Source of the DNA: JAEXOD01 sp964652025
Lineage (GTDB): Bacteria; Bacteroidota; Ignavibacteria; Ignavibacteriales; Melioribacteraceae
Direction of reading: 5' to 3'
Assembly: GCA_964652025.1 (NCBI GenBank)
Contig: CAZYZX010000010.1
Coordinates: 62,001-126,000, forward strand
Length of the DNA stretch: 64,000 bases
The notes below the pieces were generated by a model, which was not told where the DNA came from, did no database searches, and saw nothing but the letters and a program-made list of their open reading frames with translations. Numbering within the stretch: position 1 is the stretch's first letter; each line of letters starts with the position of its first letter. Positions 35,171 through 44,346 of the stretch are shown here, in pieces. The translations under genes and the position numbers were made by a program.

Positions 35171-37207
35171 ATGAAAGCAAAATTGTTTATAAAATTAACT
35201 TTAGTAATTTATTTAATTATTAGTGTAAAAATATTCAGTCAGCAAGATATAGAATCGCCATTATTAGTATTTAATCGTGGGCAGCTATGGCAAAGCGTTT
35301 ATTTAGGAAAAGTTGGACCGAGCACATATAACAATTGGCGTCGCTTAGGAATTGGTTTAGATTGGCCAGGCTTTGACCCAAGCTTAGTTAAAGAAGACTT
35401 AGGAGGTGCACCATCTTACTTAGTGGCTGGTGGTTTTTGGATTGGCTGTAAAAAATCTGCTGATAGTGTGCTTGCAGTAGAAGATTGGTCGATTTATGCT
35501 GGCTCTATTGGTGTAGAAGTTTCATCCAAGTATATTGTTAAAAAGCATAAAAAGATTATAAACCATGGAATGACCAAGATTAAAAATGGTGGAGATGAAA
35601 TAATAGAAACCGTTTGGGAATATAATCCACAATATCAAAGCCAATATGATTTAGAAAGACAATTACCGTTGCGTGTTACAAGAACATCCCATCAATGGAA
35701 TGGGAGCAAAAGAGAAGAAAATTACATAATACATAAATATGTGTTTAAAAATATTAGTAATGAAATTAAAGCAAATTATCCAAACCGCAAAGTAGTGGAT
35801 ACACTATTTAATTTTATTGCTATGTTAAATTATGGAATGCATGCAAATTCCCGTTCGTGGTCGGTATTATTCCCCACTTATAGTGCGGGTGCACGCAATA
35901 CGTGGTTTTTTTATGACCCATCTAAAAAGATGATATGGGGACGTGCGGGCGATTTTTTAGATACGCCAGCAAATGATGGTGAATATGGTTGGTCTGCAAC
36001 ACAAGGTCAAATAATAAACGGAAAGCCAACAGGTGAGTGGCTTGCACCCGGTTTTGTTGGTTTTAGATTACTTTACAGCTCGCCTAATAATAGTAATCAG
36101 GCATCTTTTGTTAAAGGTTATGGCTGGTCTGCTGGGGATAATTTACAAGATTTATCTGGTCCGATGACAGGTAAAGGTACAGCGGAAGCAAGATATAGTG
36201 TATTAGAAAATGTTTCTTTAGCAAACAACTTTGTTAATAGTCCTAGCGACCAAACATTTATGCGCCGTAGCCGTATGTGGTCTTTAATGTCATTCGGTGA
36301 TTGGAACATTGTCCCCGGTGATTCTATTGTTATTGTTTATAGCGAAATGGTTGATGGTGCCGATTATAAATTTGCACTACAAAATAATATTGCTAATATT
36401 TCCGCAGGATACACTATTTTTGATGCAACTGCCGTTAAATCTAAAACAACTTTTGATGATAATTTTAACCATCCAGATCCACCGGTTGCACCAGAATTTG
36501 CGGTTGATTATTACCGCGAAAAGCAAGTTGTGGCAAATGTTATTACTTGGGGAAACGAAACCGAAAGCATGCCTGACCCTGATGATGGGACTTATGATTT
36601 AGAATTTTATAACTTATATAAGTCTAACTATTTACCAATTGGTCCTTGGGAGCTTATAGCTAAAATTAGAAAAGGCGATGTAAACTTTTTTAATTCTGCT
36701 ACAGGTAAATATGTTTATGTAGATAGTGCGGTAACAGTGGGCGCTGGTTATTACTATGCATTAACCGTAAGCGATACAGGGAAACCATTTTGGAATATTA
36801 ACCCAGCTAGAGTATTTCCAGAAACTAAGAGCGTAAAGGTGCCACCATTAGAATCATCAATTTTTGCTAATAGGATGGTTACGCCATTTACTGCTACCTT
36901 AAGCCCTGTTAATAATGTAAATAATGTTTTGGTTGTACCTAACCCTTATGTAATTGGAGAAGGTTACAGCTTACCCGGTGAAGGGGATAAAATACAGTTT
37001 GTTAATATTCCTAATCCTTGTACAATAAGAATTTATACATTGCGAGGGGACTTGGTAAAAACTATAAAAGTAGAAGAAGGACAGGGTGCTATAGCGTCTT
37101 GGGACCAAGTAACAGATTTTGGGCAATTTGTGGAAAGTGGAATTTATTTATTTCATGTAGATAGCCCAGTTGGTACTAAAGTAGGTAAATTTGCTATTGT
37201 AAGATAA
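35171..37207 (+). CDS. Secreted protein with FlgD-like C-terminal domain
   Basis: A 678-residue protein with a signal peptide (residues 1-24, ending IFSQ). I do not recognise the body. Visible features are GGFWIGCKK near residue 95 and a fibronectin-III-like stretch at about 455-540 (LEFYNLYKSN, GYYYALTVSDTG). The C-terminus (about 590-678) reads VVPNPYVIGEGY, then IRIYTLRGDLVKTI and ESGIYLFHV: a FlgD/T9SS-CTD-like beta-sandwich but without YPNPFNP. It follows the TonB receptor by 24 bases and precedes a PorV-like gene. It might be a dedicated cargo or partner of those two; this is inference. Confidence 0.6.
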   Translation: MKAKLFIKLTLVIYLIISVKIFSQQDIESPLLVFNRGQLWQSVYLGKVGPSTYNNWRRLGIGLDWPGFDPSLVKEDLGGAPSYLVAGGFWIGCKKSADSVLAVEDWSIYAGSIGVEVSSKYIVKKHKKIINHGMTKIKNGGDEIIETVWEYNPQYQSQYDLERQLPLRVTRTSHQWNGSKREENYIIHKYVFKNISNEIKANYPNRKVVDTLFNFIAMLNYGMHANSRSWSVLFPTYSAGARNTWFFYDPSKKMIWGRAGDFLDTPANDGEYGWSATQGQIINGKPTGEWLAPGFVGFRLLYSSPNNSNQASFVKGYGWSAGDNLQDLSGPMTGKGTAEARYSVLENVSLANNFVNSPSDQTFMRRSRMWSLMSFGDWNIVPGDSIVIVYSEMVDGADYKFALQNNIANISAGYTIFDATAVKSKTTFDDNFNHPDPPVAPEFAVDYYREKQVVANVITWGNETESMPDPDDGTYDLEFYNLYKSNYLPIGPWELIAKIRKGDVNFFNSATGKYVYVDSAVTVGAGYYYALTVSDTGKPFWNINPARVFPETKSVKVPPLESSIFANRMVTPFTATLSPVNNVNNVLVVPNPYVIGEGYSLPGEGDKIQFVNIPNPCTIRIYTLRGDLVKTIKVEEGQGAIASWDQVTDFGQFVESGIYLFHVDSPVGTKVGKFAIVR

Positions 37208-37236
37208 ATTATAACTAAAATGTAAATAAACTTTTT

Positions 37237-38193
37237 ATGAAGATGAATAAAAAAATATTAATACTAATTTTAATGTTTAGTACTGTTCTAATGGGGCAGG
37301 AATTTAAGAAGAATGCAACAGCAGGATTTGTATTTTTAGAGCTGCCCGTCACCTCGCGTTCAGCAGGAATGGGGGAAAGCTCGATAGCACTTACAGATAT
37401 GGAAGCATCGGGGCAATTTATTAATCCCGCTTGTTTAGGTTTTGGTTCTAGCACGCATTCTTTTTCTATTTCTTATGGCAATTACTTGGCAGATATTAAA
37501 CACTATGTTACTAGCTACAGTATAAATACAGATTTTGGTGTTTTTGGTATAGGCGCTATAATGTTAGATTATGGTAAGATGCCAAGAACAAAAAAAATTG
37601 CTGGTCAAAGATTATATGAAGTTTTAGGAAATTTTGAAGCTAATAGTATAGCATTAGGAGTTAGTTACTCAAAACAATTAACCGATAAATTTTCCTTTGG
37701 TGTAACAGGTAAATATGTAAGGGAAAAAATAGATATTTATACAGCAAGTAATTATTTATTTGATGGTGGTATACAATATTATACAGGTTTAAAAAGCCTG
37801 CGCATTGCTGCAACAATATCTAATTTTGGTGTAGATGCAAAGTTTATTAACGATAAATTTAAAATGCCTGCAATGCTAAGGTTAGGCATGGCAGCAGAGC
37901 TATTAGGTGGATTTGACCAAGATTACAGACTAACATTAGCAACAGAAATGATACATCCAAATGACGGAAACGAAAGACTTAATGTTGGTACAGAAATATC
38001 TTATAAAAATATGATTGACTTGCGCGGTGGGTATAAATTCTTTTACGATGAAGAAACATTTAGCGTTGGTGTTGGCTTAAAGGTAAATGGCTTTTTAGAT
38101 TCAGCTAATCCAATTTTAGTAGATTTTGCTTATTCTGACTATGGTAGATTAGGTAATGTGCTTAGGTTTACTGTTATGATGGGGGTAAAATGA
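37237..38193 (+). CDS. PorV/PorQ family outer-membrane protein
   Basis: A 318-residue beta-barrel protein with a signal peptide (about residues 1-20, ending LMGQ). The family signature is near the N-terminus: FLELPVTSRSAGMGESSIAL followed by FINPACLG, as in PorV/PorQ/UPF0164 proteins. In the T9SS, PorV is the shuttle that receives cargo from the translocon and passes it to the surface attachment complex. Whether this copy is the main PorV or a dedicated paralogue cannot be told here. It overlaps the next gene by 4 bases (ATGA). ATG 37243 is an equally possible start. Confidence 0.85.
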   Translation: MKMNKKILILILMFSTVLMGQEFKKNATAGFVFLELPVTSRSAGMGESSIALTDMEASGQFINPACLGFGSSTHSFSISYGNYLADIKHYVTSYSINTDFGVFGIGAIMLDYGKMPRTKKIAGQRLYEVLGNFEANSIALGVSYSKQLTDKFSFGVTGKYVREKIDIYTASNYLFDGGIQYYTGLKSLRIAATISNFGVDAKFINDKFKMPAMLRLGMAAELLGGFDQDYRLTLATEMIHPNDGNERLNVGTEISYKNMIDLRGGYKFFYDEETFSVGVGLKVNGFLDSANPILVDFAYSDYGRLGNVLRFTVMMGVK

Positions 38194-38903
38194 AAAGATT
38201 AATTTTTATATCTCTGTTATTTGCTTATTCCATACTTTCTGCTCAAGTAGTTCGTTCGGTAGATATATCGGCAGAGTATAGTAAACCGGGTAAAAAACTT
38301 AGCACAATTACTAAAATAGATGGAGTTGGGGCAAATGTAAAAATTGCTTTCCCTATTTATAGACAAATTAGTTTAAATTTATTTGGTGGTTATACATTAT
38401 ATAACATTAACGAAGATAATGCTTTAGCTAACTGGCAATGGGAATTTTGGACACGTTATAACGATTTTGTAAGGCAAACGCTTACTGATGCTGCTTATAA
38501 AAATTTTAATAGTCCCGTACAAAAGGCAGATTTGCTAAATATTGGTGTTTCAGCAGTTTACGACTACGTTCCGGTTGAAAAATTTCATATCAAACCAAAT
38601 TTAGGTTTTGGTATTTATTTTTATACAAGAAGATTATTTATTGATGAAACATGGTCTAAATATTTTTCTACTTTAGATTATACATTCCAATATGAATTTA
38701 GAAACATTGCGCCTGAAAAAAATGGTAATACATTTTTTTATAGCGCAGGTGTAGATTTAAATTACGAAATTTTAGAAGGATTTTGGCTTTTTGGCTCGGT
38801 TAAATTTGCAAATGCTTTTAAATCCAAATATTCGTATGCTTTTAATATTATGCCATTTAAAAATACAGTAAACACAAACTTAGGTCTAACAATATTATAC
38901 TAA
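38190..38903 (+). CDS. Predicted outer-membrane beta-barrel protein
   Basis: A 237-residue protein with a signal peptide (residues 1-19, ending LSAQ) and alternating amphipathic strands ending in a strand with NTNLGLTILY. I recognise no family beyond a small OmpW/OmpA-like barrel appearance. It is translationally coupled (ATGA overlap) to the PorV-like gene and followed after 7 bases by another barrel. Function is not known; an accessory role in the receptor/PorV block is inferred from position. Confidence 0.6.
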   Translation: MKRLIFISLLFAYSILSAQVVRSVDISAEYSKPGKKLSTITKIDGVGANVKIAFPIYRQISLNLFGGYTLYNINEDNALANWQWEFWTRYNDFVRQTLTDAAYKNFNSPVQKADLLNIGVSAVYDYVPVEKFHIKPNLGFGIYFYTRRLFIDETWSKYFSTLDYTFQYEFRNIAPEKNGNTFFYSAGVDLNYEILEGFWLFGSVKFANAFKSKYSYAFNIMPFKNTVNTNLGLTILY

Positions 38904-38910
38904 ATTATAT

Positions 38911-39633
38911 ATGAAAAAGCTAATTATTTTAATATTTGTACTAACAACAGGATTTATTTACTCGCAAAAACTAAATTTTGTTTCTTCTATAGAAGGTAAC
39001 ATGTATAAACCAATTGGTACATTGGGAGAAAGGTACACGTCTACTTTTGGTTTTGCTGTAAACTTTGGCAAAGAGGTATCCAAAAGCTGGGCATGGACTG
39101 GTAAACTGGAGTATTTTAAATTTGATAAACTTAATAAAGATAAAATGAAGACTATTCTAAAAGTTGCTGTTGGCTCTGGCACAGAAAGTTTTAATGTATC
39201 TTTAAGTGATTTAAATATGAGTTTAGAAATTGTTGGAGCATCTGCCAATGCCACTTATAAAGCATTAAGTATTGGTAACTTAAATGCAAATTTAACATTT
39301 GGCTTTGGTATTTATAGATGGTATAGCCCAAGGGAAAAGTATACTTTATATTTTGACCAAACTAATAAAACTTTTTTACGGGATACAACAGGTGCTACAG
39401 GTAGTTATAATAAAGTTTTAGACGTTCCATCTGTTTCGCAATCTGATTGGAGTGGTGGTTTTAACTTAGGTGTTAACTTAGATTATAATTTTACAGATGG
39501 TTTTTCTGCTTATGCTGGCGCAGATTATAAAGTTATTTTAGGTGAATTGTGGCAAGCATTAGCATTAGATATGGAAAATGCAGCAGGATTTCAGATGTTA
39601 AACTTTAAATTTGGTGTTAAATATCAATTCTAA
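38911..39633 (+). CDS. Predicted outer-membrane beta-barrel protein
   Basis: A 240-residue protein with a signal peptide (residues 1-18, ending IYSQ) and repeated beta-strand patterns (FGFAVNFGKEV, LNANLTFGFGIYRWYS, GGFNLGVNLDYNF), ending NFKFGVKYQF, a typical C-terminal barrel strand with Phe last. It is the last gene of the TonB/PorV block, directly before a terminator. Not recognisably homologous to its upstream neighbour by eye. Function unknown. Confidence 0.6.
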   Translation: MKKLIILIFVLTTGFIYSQKLNFVSSIEGNMYKPIGTLGERYTSTFGFAVNFGKEVSKSWAWTGKLEYFKFDKLNKDKMKTILKVAVGSGTESFNVSLSDLNMSLEIVGASANATYKALSIGNLNANLTFGFGIYRWYSPREKYTLYFDQTNKTFLRDTTGATGSYNKVLDVPSVSQSDWSGGFNLGVNLDYNFTDGFSAYAGADYKVILGELWQALALDMENAAGFQMLNFKFGVKYQF

Positions 39634-39660
39634 TCTATTTTTTAACAAATTTTTTTAAAA

Positions 39661-39689
39661 AAAAGTCACTATTTTTCAGTGACTTTTTT
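39661..39689 (+). terminator. Intrinsic terminator after the TonB/PorV block
   Basis: AAAAGTCACT (39661-39670) and AGTGACTTTT (39678-39687) form a 10-bp stem with a 7-base loop, followed by Ts. It separates the receptor block from the GHL10 pair. Confidence 0.8.
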
Positions 39690-39739
39690 GCTATTTAGTA
39701 ACTTATAAATTATATTATTTTTAGAATTTAGGAGAAAAG

Positions 39740-40879
39740 ATGAACCTACGTTTTGTTTTTATTATGCTTTTGATACTTTTTCTTAGTTGTTCTGCACAAT
39801 CGGAAAAAAAAGAAGCAGTACGCGGTGTTTGGCTTACTAATGTAGATAGTGATGCGTTATATTCTTTAGATAATATTAAAAAAACAGTAAAAGTTTGTAA
39901 AGAGCAAGGATTTAACCTAATATGTGTAGTTACTTATAATAAAGGAATTACTTTATATCCAAGTAAAACAATGAAAGAATTGATTGGTCAAGAAATTGAT
40001 TCTGCTTTTATTGGTCGTGACCCATTAAAAGAGCTTATTGAAGAAGCACACAAAGAAAATATAAAAGTTATTGCATGGTTCGAGTTTGGTTTTTCGTCTT
40101 CATATAAATTAGATGGTGGAAAAATAGTAAAGGCAAAGCCAAATTGGGCAAGTAAAAATAACGAAGGTAAGTTAGTAACTAAAAACGGATTTGATTGGTT
40201 AAATGGTTTTGACCCAGAAGTTCAAGATTTCATGCTTTCTTTAATTAAGGAAGTTGTTACTAATTACAATATAGATGGAGTGCAGGGAGATGATAGGCTA
40301 CCTGCTATGCCAGTAGAAGCGGGATATGAAGATTATACAGTTAAAAAATATGCAAGCGAACATAATGGTAACTTACCTCCTAAAAATTTTAGGGATTCTG
40401 CTTGGGTTAATTGGCGCGCAGAAATATTAAACGAATATATGGCAAAAATTTATAAAACAGTAAAGGATATTAAACCAAATGTAATTGTTAGCATGGCACC
40501 AAGCATTTATCCTTGGTCTAAAGAGGAATATTTGCAAGATTGGCCAAGTTGGGTTAAAAATGGTTATGTAGATTTAGTTATTCCTCAACTTTATAGACAA
40601 GATTTAGATGCTTATATTAAAGTATTAAATGATATTGTTAATGATCAGTTAACCAAAGAAGAATTGAAAAAGTTTTATCCGGGTATATTGTTAAAAGTTG
40701 GAAGCTACTACCCAAGCGAGCAACTTTTATTAGATATGATTAAAGAAAATAGAAAAAGGAATATTAATGGAGAAGTTTTCTTTTTTTACGAAGGAATAAA
40801 AAAATATCCAAATATATTTAAGGATAAAATTTATACTGATGAAGTAATATTCCCCACTAATTTGATTAAGAGGAATTAA
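39740..40879 (+). CDS. GHL10-like glycoside hydrolase-like lipoprotein
   Basis: A 379-residue protein. The lipobox FLSC with Cys17 marks a lipoprotein. The rest is a TIM-barrel of the GHL10 (YngK-like, formerly DUF187) type: VRGVWLTNVDSDALY at the start of the barrel, IKVIAWFEFGFS, a catalytic-looking strand IDGVQGDDRLPAMP (about 180-193) and VIPQLYRQD. The acidic pair in QGDDR may be catalytic. It is a tandem paralogue of the next gene, which it overlaps by one base (TAATG). It probably acts on a polysaccharide at the periplasmic or outer face; the substrate is unknown. A good ribosome site (AGGAG) precedes the ATG. Confidence 0.82.
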   Translation: MNLRFVFIMLLILFLSCSAQSEKKEAVRGVWLTNVDSDALYSLDNIKKTVKVCKEQGFNLICVVTYNKGITLYPSKTMKELIGQEIDSAFIGRDPLKELIEEAHKENIKVIAWFEFGFSSSYKLDGGKIVKAKPNWASKNNEGKLVTKNGFDWLNGFDPEVQDFMLSLIKEVVTNYNIDGVQGDDRLPAMPVEAGYEDYTVKKYASEHNGNLPPKNFRDSAWVNWRAEILNEYMAKIYKTVKDIKPNVIVSMAPSIYPWSKEEYLQDWPSWVKNGYVDLVIPQLYRQDLDAYIKVLNDIVNDQLTKEELKKFYPGILLKVGSYYPSEQLLLDMIKENRKRNINGEVFFFYEGIKKYPNIFKDKIYTDEVIFPTNLIKRN

Positions 40880-42753
40880 TGAAGAAGTTTGTAATAATAT
40901 TTCTTTTTATAAATATTACCCTATTTAGCCAAACATTAAACGAGATGCGAGCTGTTTGGATTACCAATGTAGATAGTGATGTTTTACTTACCGATGCTAA
41001 AATTGCCGAAGCAATGGATTATTTGGAATCTATTGGAATAAATGTTGTATTTCCAGTAGTGTGGAATAAAGGATATACAATATACCCAAGTGCTATAATG
41101 GAAGCAGAATTTGGAAAGCCAATTTGGCCCAATGTTGCTGGGAGAGATCCACTAAAAAGGCTTGTTATAGAAGCACACCGCAATGGAATAGAAGTTATTC
41201 CTTGGTTTGAATTTGGCTTTTCACCATCATACTCACAAAATGGTGGGTTTATTTTGGCAAAATATCCGGAGTGGGCATTAAAAAACAGTAGTGGTAATTT
41301 AGTAGTTAAAAATGGTTTTGATTGGATGAGCGGTATTGTTCCCGGTGTACAAAAGTTTATTACTTCGCTTGTTTTAGAAGTTGTGGATAATTACGATGTA
41401 GACGGTGTGCAAGGGGATGATAGATTGCCTGCCATGCCTGTAGAAGGTGGCTATGAAGAGTACACGGTAAATCTTTATAAATCTGAAAATAATGGTAATA
41501 ACCCACCAAGCAATTACGCCGATAATAATTGGATGCGTTGGCGTGCAGATAAACTTAATGCATATTATAAAAGTTTGCGGGATAGCGTTAAATTACGCGG
41601 CAGCTATTTAATCTTTTCATCGGGTCCTTCAGTTTATCCTTGGGGTTATCAAAATTATTTGCAAGATACTAAAACTTGGGTAACAGATGGCATAATTGAT
41701 AATTTTATACCTCAACTTTATAGGCAAGATTTAAGCAGTTACAACAATGAACTTAACATTGCGCTAAGTTACATCCCACAAAATAAAAGAGATATATTTT
41801 TTGCTGGTATTTTAGCTAAAGCTGGTTCTTATGTTATTTCTCCATCTTTAATGTTATCTTCACTAAATAGCAACAGGCAGAAAAACGTAAAAGGGGAAAC
41901 GTTCTTTTTTTACGAAGCTTTGCGCTTAAATAATAATTTGTTAGGAGACACATTAAAAGCAACTTACTATAAAGAAAAAGCTATTCCACCTTTTAGAGAT
42001 GGCAAAATTTGGCGACCAAAAGCAGAAATTGTTAACGAAGATGACCCAAGTGTAGTAAAAACGGGTAATTGGACCGTTTTTGGGATACCTGGCTTTAAAC
42101 CAAATATATTAATCACTAATGACCCAAATTATGCCGCAGTTGAGTATTCTTTTAATGTGCCTTTTGATGCTTATTTTGACGTTTACACTTATATTGTTTC
42201 TAATAGCGTTAATGCTACTAATGTTCCTTATACAATTTATTACCAAAACGATTCATCGAAAGTTTTTGTAGATCAAAAAGACTCTAAAAATAAAGGTTGG
42301 TATAAATTAGGAAGTTATTATCTTACTAAGGGGAATAAAAAAGTTGTAAAAATAGATAATAGTGGAATAGAACCGGGAAAATATGTTATAGCAGATGCTT
42401 GCATGATTATGATTAATAGAAAACTATCCCCAGATGTAGTTGTTACTGATATTAAAGAAAATAATATAAACAATAACTTACCGTTAAATTTTACTCTTAA
42501 ACAAAACTACCCTAATCCTTTTAATCCCTCTACTATTATAGAGTATTCCGTAAATGAAGAATCTTTTGTTAATCTATCCGTTTATAATATTTTGGGGCAA
42601 AAAGTGGCAGAATTAGTTAATAATAATGTGGCAGCAGGTAATTATATATTGCATTTTAATGCAGAAGATTTTAATTTAAATGCTGGTGTATATTTTTATT
42701 CTATTAAATCTGGTAAATTTAACGAAACAAAAAAGATGATTTATTTAAGGTAA
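40879..42753 (+). CDS. GHL10-like protein with golvesin-like domain and T9SS sorting tail
   Basis: A 624-residue protein. The signal peptide (residues 1-18, ending LFSQ) lacks a lipobox. The GHL10 barrel (about 20-370) matches the upstream gene closely (MRAVWITNVDSDVL, VIPWFEFGFSPSY, VDGVQGDDRLPAMP, FIPQLYRQDL). A golvesin-C-terminal-like domain follows at about 395-520 (YFDVYTYI, YVIADACMIMI). A T9SS type A domain ends it (LKQNYPNPFNPSTI, GVYFYSI, TKKMIYLR). It is therefore the surface-exported counterpart of the upstream lipoprotein. Probably a glycan-active enzyme; substrate unknown. Confidence 0.85.
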   Translation: MKKFVIIFLFINITLFSQTLNEMRAVWITNVDSDVLLTDAKIAEAMDYLESIGINVVFPVVWNKGYTIYPSAIMEAEFGKPIWPNVAGRDPLKRLVIEAHRNGIEVIPWFEFGFSPSYSQNGGFILAKYPEWALKNSSGNLVVKNGFDWMSGIVPGVQKFITSLVLEVVDNYDVDGVQGDDRLPAMPVEGGYEEYTVNLYKSENNGNNPPSNYADNNWMRWRADKLNAYYKSLRDSVKLRGSYLIFSSGPSVYPWGYQNYLQDTKTWVTDGIIDNFIPQLYRQDLSSYNNELNIALSYIPQNKRDIFFAGILAKAGSYVISPSLMLSSLNSNRQKNVKGETFFFYEALRLNNNLLGDTLKATYYKEKAIPPFRDGKIWRPKAEIVNEDDPSVVKTGNWTVFGIPGFKPNILITNDPNYAAVEYSFNVPFDAYFDVYTYIVSNSVNATNVPYTIYYQNDSSKVFVDQKDSKNKGWYKLGSYYLTKGNKKVVKIDNSGIEPGKYVIADACMIMINRKLSPDVVVTDIKENNINNNLPLNFTLKQNYPNPFNPSTIIEYSVNEESFVNLSVYNILGQKVAELVNNNVAAGNYILHFNAEDFNLNAGVYFYSIKSGKFNETKKMIYLR

Positions 42754-42759
42754 AAAGGT

Positions 42760-44304
42760 ATGGGAGACCAAAATTTAACATATAACAATTCAAACTTTAA
42801 TAATAAAAATATTGAGGAAATATTTTTAGAAAATTTTTTATTTAAAAATACTTTTTATAACAATCCAGAGTGTATTGTTGTAACTGCTGGAGATACTGGC
42901 AAAATTTTATTTGCAAACAGTAAATTTACAGAATATTTTGGGTACACTGAAGAAGAAGCTTTAGGTAAAACCTCTATTGAGCTTGGGATTTATAAACATA
43001 ATGAAGAAAGACAAAAAAGATATGAAAAATTATTAAACGAAGGGGTTATTGACTTTGATTTTATTTTTAGCACCAAAAATAATAATTTAATAAATCTTTT
43101 TGGTTTTACAAAGGTATTTAGATTTAATGATAAACCTTATTTTGTTTCATATATTAGCTCTGAAAGCCAACTGTTAGAAGAGAAAAATAGAATAGAAAAG
43201 GAATTATTCTTAACTTATCAAAAGTATAAAACTTTATTTGAAAATAGTCCAGAAACTATTCTTATTTTGCAAAGTGGCCATATAAAAATGGCAAATGAAG
43301 CAGCCGTTAAATTAAGCGGTTATCCATTAGAAGAACTTTATGCAATTCCTTTTTTAGATTTTGTTGAAGATGAATTTAAAGAGCTTACCTTTAAGATGCA
43401 TAAAAAGCAGCTTAGTGGAGAAATACTACAAGATAAATACACAGTTAAGATAAAAACTAAAGCTGGTAAATATAAATGGATAAATATTAGTGGTGTTAAA
43501 ATTGATTGGGACGGTGCACCAGCAACCTTAAACTATTTAATAGATATTACCGAACAAAAAGAATTGCAAGAAAAAATTATAAAGCAAAATGAAGATTTAT
43601 TAAAATCTATTGAACAAAAAGATAAGCTATTTTCTATAATGACACATGATTTGAAAAATCCTTTGCATACAATTATTGCACTTTCTGATATAGTTTTTAA
43701 TGAAGATAACGAGATAGATGATGACGAAAAAATAGAATTGCTACTAGAAATTAGAAATGCTGCAAAAAGTATTAATAGATTATTTGATGATTTACTAAGC
43801 TTAAATAAATTAAATAAAAAAGATTTAGATTATAATTTTGTTTCAACAAATTTAAGCGAAATTATCTACGATAGTTATTCATACTGTTTTAACACAGCTA
43901 AAGACAAAAATATATTATTTAACTTTGATATACAAGAAAACTTATTTGTTATAGGAGATGAAACTTTATTAAAATCTCTGTTTAGAAATTTATTTACAAA
44001 TGCTGTTAAATTTAGCAATAAAGATGGAATGATAGAAGTTACTAGTAGCTTAGATGAGGAAGGTTTTGTAAAAGTAATAATTAAAGATTATGGTATTGGG
44101 ATGCCAAAAGATTTAGCAGACCATTTATTTGACTTAGGGTATAAGATTAAAAGAATAGGTACAAATAACGAACCAAGCAATGGATTAGGCTTACAAATTG
44201 TTAAACATATAGCAGAATTACATAAAATTGATATAAAATTTGAAACAGAAGTAAACAAAGGAACTACTTTTTATTTAAGATTTTTAAATAAAAATAAAGA
44301 ATAA
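42760..44304 (+). CDS. PAS-domain sensor histidine kinase (soluble)
   Basis: A 514-residue kinase with no membrane segment. Two PAS domains lie at about 30-130 (CIVVTAGDTGKILFANSKF) and 155-270 (SPETILILQSGHIKMANEAA, ending in a DITEQKE linker). The H-box FSIMTHDLKNPLH carries the phospho-acceptor His296, and the ATPase domain follows with LFTNAVKFSN (N-box) and DYGIGMP and GLGLQIVKH. No response regulator is adjacent; the next genes are motA and motB, so a link to motility is possible but not shown. Confidence 0.92.
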   Translation: MGDQNLTYNNSNFNNKNIEEIFLENFLFKNTFYNNPECIVVTAGDTGKILFANSKFTEYFGYTEEEALGKTSIELGIYKHNEERQKRYEKLLNEGVIDFDFIFSTKNNNLINLFGFTKVFRFNDKPYFVSYISSESQLLEEKNRIEKELFLTYQKYKTLFENSPETILILQSGHIKMANEAAVKLSGYPLEELYAIPFLDFVEDEFKELTFKMHKKQLSGEILQDKYTVKIKTKAGKYKWINISGVKIDWDGAPATLNYLIDITEQKELQEKIIKQNEDLLKSIEQKDKLFSIMTHDLKNPLHTIIALSDIVFNEDNEIDDDEKIELLLEIRNAAKSINRLFDDLLSLNKLNKKDLDYNFVSTNLSEIIYDSYSYCFNTAKDKNILFNFDIQENLFVIGDETLLKSLFRNLFTNAVKFSNKDGMIEVTSSLDEEGFVKVIIKDYGIGMPKDLADHLFDLGYKIKRIGTNNEPSNGLGLQIVKHIAELHKIDIKFETEVNKGTTFYLRFLNKNKE

Positions 44305-44346
44305 ATATTTTAATTCGATAATATAATATTATAAAAAAAATTATAT

